From Anodontia alba (lineage: Eukaryota > Mollusca > Bivalvia > Lucinida > Lucinidae): a stretch of DNA of 64,000 nucleotides. The notes beneath the pieces were generated by a model that made no database searches, was not told where the DNA came from, and saw only the letters and a program-made list of their open reading frames with translations. The translations under genes and the position numbers were made by a program. The stretch covers positions 82,570,308 to 82,634,307 of the forward strand of contig OZ024828.1 of the NCBI GenBank assembly GCA_964016985.1, written 5' to 3'. Numbering within the stretch: position 1 is the stretch's first letter; each line of letters begins with the position of its first letter. Shown piece by piece: positions 63,866 through 64,000 of the stretch.

Positions 63866-64000
63866 AAGGCTGGCTAATCAGACCTGAAAATATAATCGAT
63901 TATCAGTACTGCCATTGCGATCGATAATCGATAAGTAATCACTGAAGATTAAGTCGTAATTTTACCTGTCTGTCTGAGCATGACTCTTACCGTATATTGT
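63866..64000. mobile_element. Partial copy of the AAGGCTGGC inverted-repeat element (cut by window end)
   Basis: taaggctggctaatcagacc followed by ATCGATTATC and a stretch that is the reverse complement of 31680-31800 (GTAATTTTACCTGTCTG part). Confidence 0.7.

Overview
The window is nuclear DNA from a metazoan, most likely a bivalve mollusc. The signs are intron-rich genes with GT-AG junctions, about 36% visible GC, two animal genes of the DNA-repair and endolysosomal machinery, dozens of short palindromic transposons, tRNA-derived SINEs, mariner elements and microsatellites. The bivalve call (heterodont possible) is inference from repeat style and protein resemblance, not from a search.

Genes. 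Two incomplete protein-coding genes point toward each other. (1) FANCD2 (+ strand): 20 exons from 1995 to 39103 encode the C-terminal half, about 706 residues plus the stop. Every reading phase closes (2123 nt = 2 + 707 codons). The N-terminal half lies left of the window. (2) RMC1 (C18orf8/Mic1, - strand): 6 exons from 63833 down to 52503 encode the last 187 residues and stop; the rest lies right of the window. About 13.4 kb of repeat-dominated DNA separates the two stop codons. FANCD2 acts in interstrand crosslink repair and RMC1 in the Mon1-Ccz1 (Rab7 GEF) complex. No functional link is implied beyond the tail-to-tail arrangement.

Repeats fill almost everything else. Main classes: (a) palindromic MITEs of several terminal types: TTAA-flanked with CCC termini (piggyBac-like), TA-flanked with CCGTATT termini, pogo-like with CAGTCGACTCTCG termini, GGGCCC-type, and others. 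Many share the same hairpin cores although their termini differ. (b) A tRNA-derived SINE family ('S1', about 18 full or partial copies) and a roughly 285-bp SINE-like family ('S2', 4 fuller copies). (c) Two broken mariner D,D34D transposons (24941-26277 and 41901-43500), both in nested insertions. (d) A non-LTR reverse-transcriptase fragment (about 14768-16210). (e) A 2.2-kb foldback-like element (34078-36289) whose inverted ends are tandem arrays of a GTCGTTTCGCCC unit and which carries a lone zinc-finger exon. (f) Seven or more arrays of roughly 70-330-bp tandem repeats, one carrying oestrogen-response-element-like palindromes and another AGGTCAAGGTCA direct repeats.

Layout: 1-1994 tandem repeat and MITEs; 1995-23124 FANCD2 exons 1-14 with introns full of MITEs and SINEs; 23125-30058 one large intron with the triple-nested mariner and two tandem-repeat blocks; 30059-39103 FANCD2 exons 15-20 with the foldback-like element in one intron; 39104-41260 probable FANCD2 3' UTR broken by transposons; 41261-52502 intergenic repeats including the second mariner and two long tandem arrays; 52503-63833 RMC1 exons with repeat-rich introns; 63866-64000 start of another inverted-repeat element. 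The most notable signals are transposons sitting directly against or duplicating splice sites of both genes.
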